The notes under the pieces: generated by a model
Told to the model about the DNA's origin: nothing
The model's database searches: none
The model's input: the letters and a program-made list of their open reading frames with translations, nothing else
Assembly: GCA_947445045.1 (NCBI GenBank)
Contig: CANFCA010000105.1
Coordinates: 1 to 5,287, forward strand
Origin: Gallionellaceae bacterium
GTDB lineage: Bacteria; Pseudomonadota; Gammaproteobacteria; Burkholderiales; Gallionellaceae
Reading direction: 5' to 3'
DNA: 5,287 nt
Shown here: positions 5,229 through 5,287 of the stretch, piece after piece
Numbering within the stretch: the first letter of the stretch is position 1
Layout: every line of letters starts with the position of its first letter
Position numbers and translations under genes: made by a program

Positions 5229-5287
5229 TTACTTCTTATCCTTTACTTCCGTGAACTCCGCATCCACTACATCGCCTTCATCTTTCT
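5229..5287 (-). CDS. dnaK: Chaperone protein DnaK (Hsp70), last 18 codons only
   Basis: The minus strand from the right edge reads KDEGDVVDAEFTEVKDKK and then TAA (5229-5231). The acidic VVDAEFTEV tail is the conserved C-terminal end of proteobacterial DnaK, which binds the J-domain partner and assists client binding. The gene precedes dnaJ in the standard order, confirming a dnaK-dnaJ operon. The ATPase and substrate-binding domains lie outside the window. Confidence 0.93.
   Translation of the reverse strand, partial: KDEGDVVDAEFTEVKDKK

Noticed and set aside
1..5287. CRISPR array, tRNA or rRNA gene, riboswitch, attachment site or replication origin
   Set aside because: No regularly spaced repeats, cloverleaf, rRNA core sequences or iteron clusters were seen on either strand.

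Overview
The window looks like a chromosomal segment from a betaproteobacterium, of moderate to lowish GC content. The lineage is inferred from the style of the dnaK-dnaJ pair, from three membrane protein families common in that class (DUF1345, DUF2127, DUF4337), and from a Trp/His-rich secreted protein of a type I recall from betaproteobacteria. No rRNA or other marker allows a firmer assignment.

Layout from left to right. Positions 1-316 (minus) hold the 5' part of a gene for a small secreted protein, starting at GTG and cut by the window edge. An AT-rich divergent intergenic region (317-600) separates it from a plus-strand gene (601-1269) for a three-helix membrane protein. Its C-terminal half resembles the Ig-like domain of the FixG/CcoG polyferredoxin, but it has no ferredoxin part. 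A DUF1345 membrane protein follows on the plus strand (1402-2088). It converges, with only 8 bases between stop codons, on a two-gene minus-strand operon of DUF2127 (2694-3146) and DUF4337 (2097-2666) membrane proteins.

Upstream of that operon lies a dead IS3-family insertion sequence (about 3195-4001). It still has recognisable inverted repeats and a candidate 4-bp target duplication. orfA carries a frameshift and two in-frame stops, most of the N-terminal half of orfB is deleted, and a 60-bp insertion with a stop codon sits inside the HSDRGS-QY motif of the catalytic core. On the far right, still on the minus strand, are complete dnaJ (4037-5167) and the last 18 codons of dnaK (5229-5287), separated by a strong GC-rich hairpin.

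Only dnaKJ has a well-defined role: the Hsp70 chaperone and its J-domain partner. The membrane proteins between 601 and 3146 are of unknown function; three of them belong to named DUF families. I see no convincing evidence for a complete new system here. The points most worth a second look are the detached FixG-like domain, the structured 60-bp insertion in the transposase remnant, and the truncated secreted-protein gene at the left edge.
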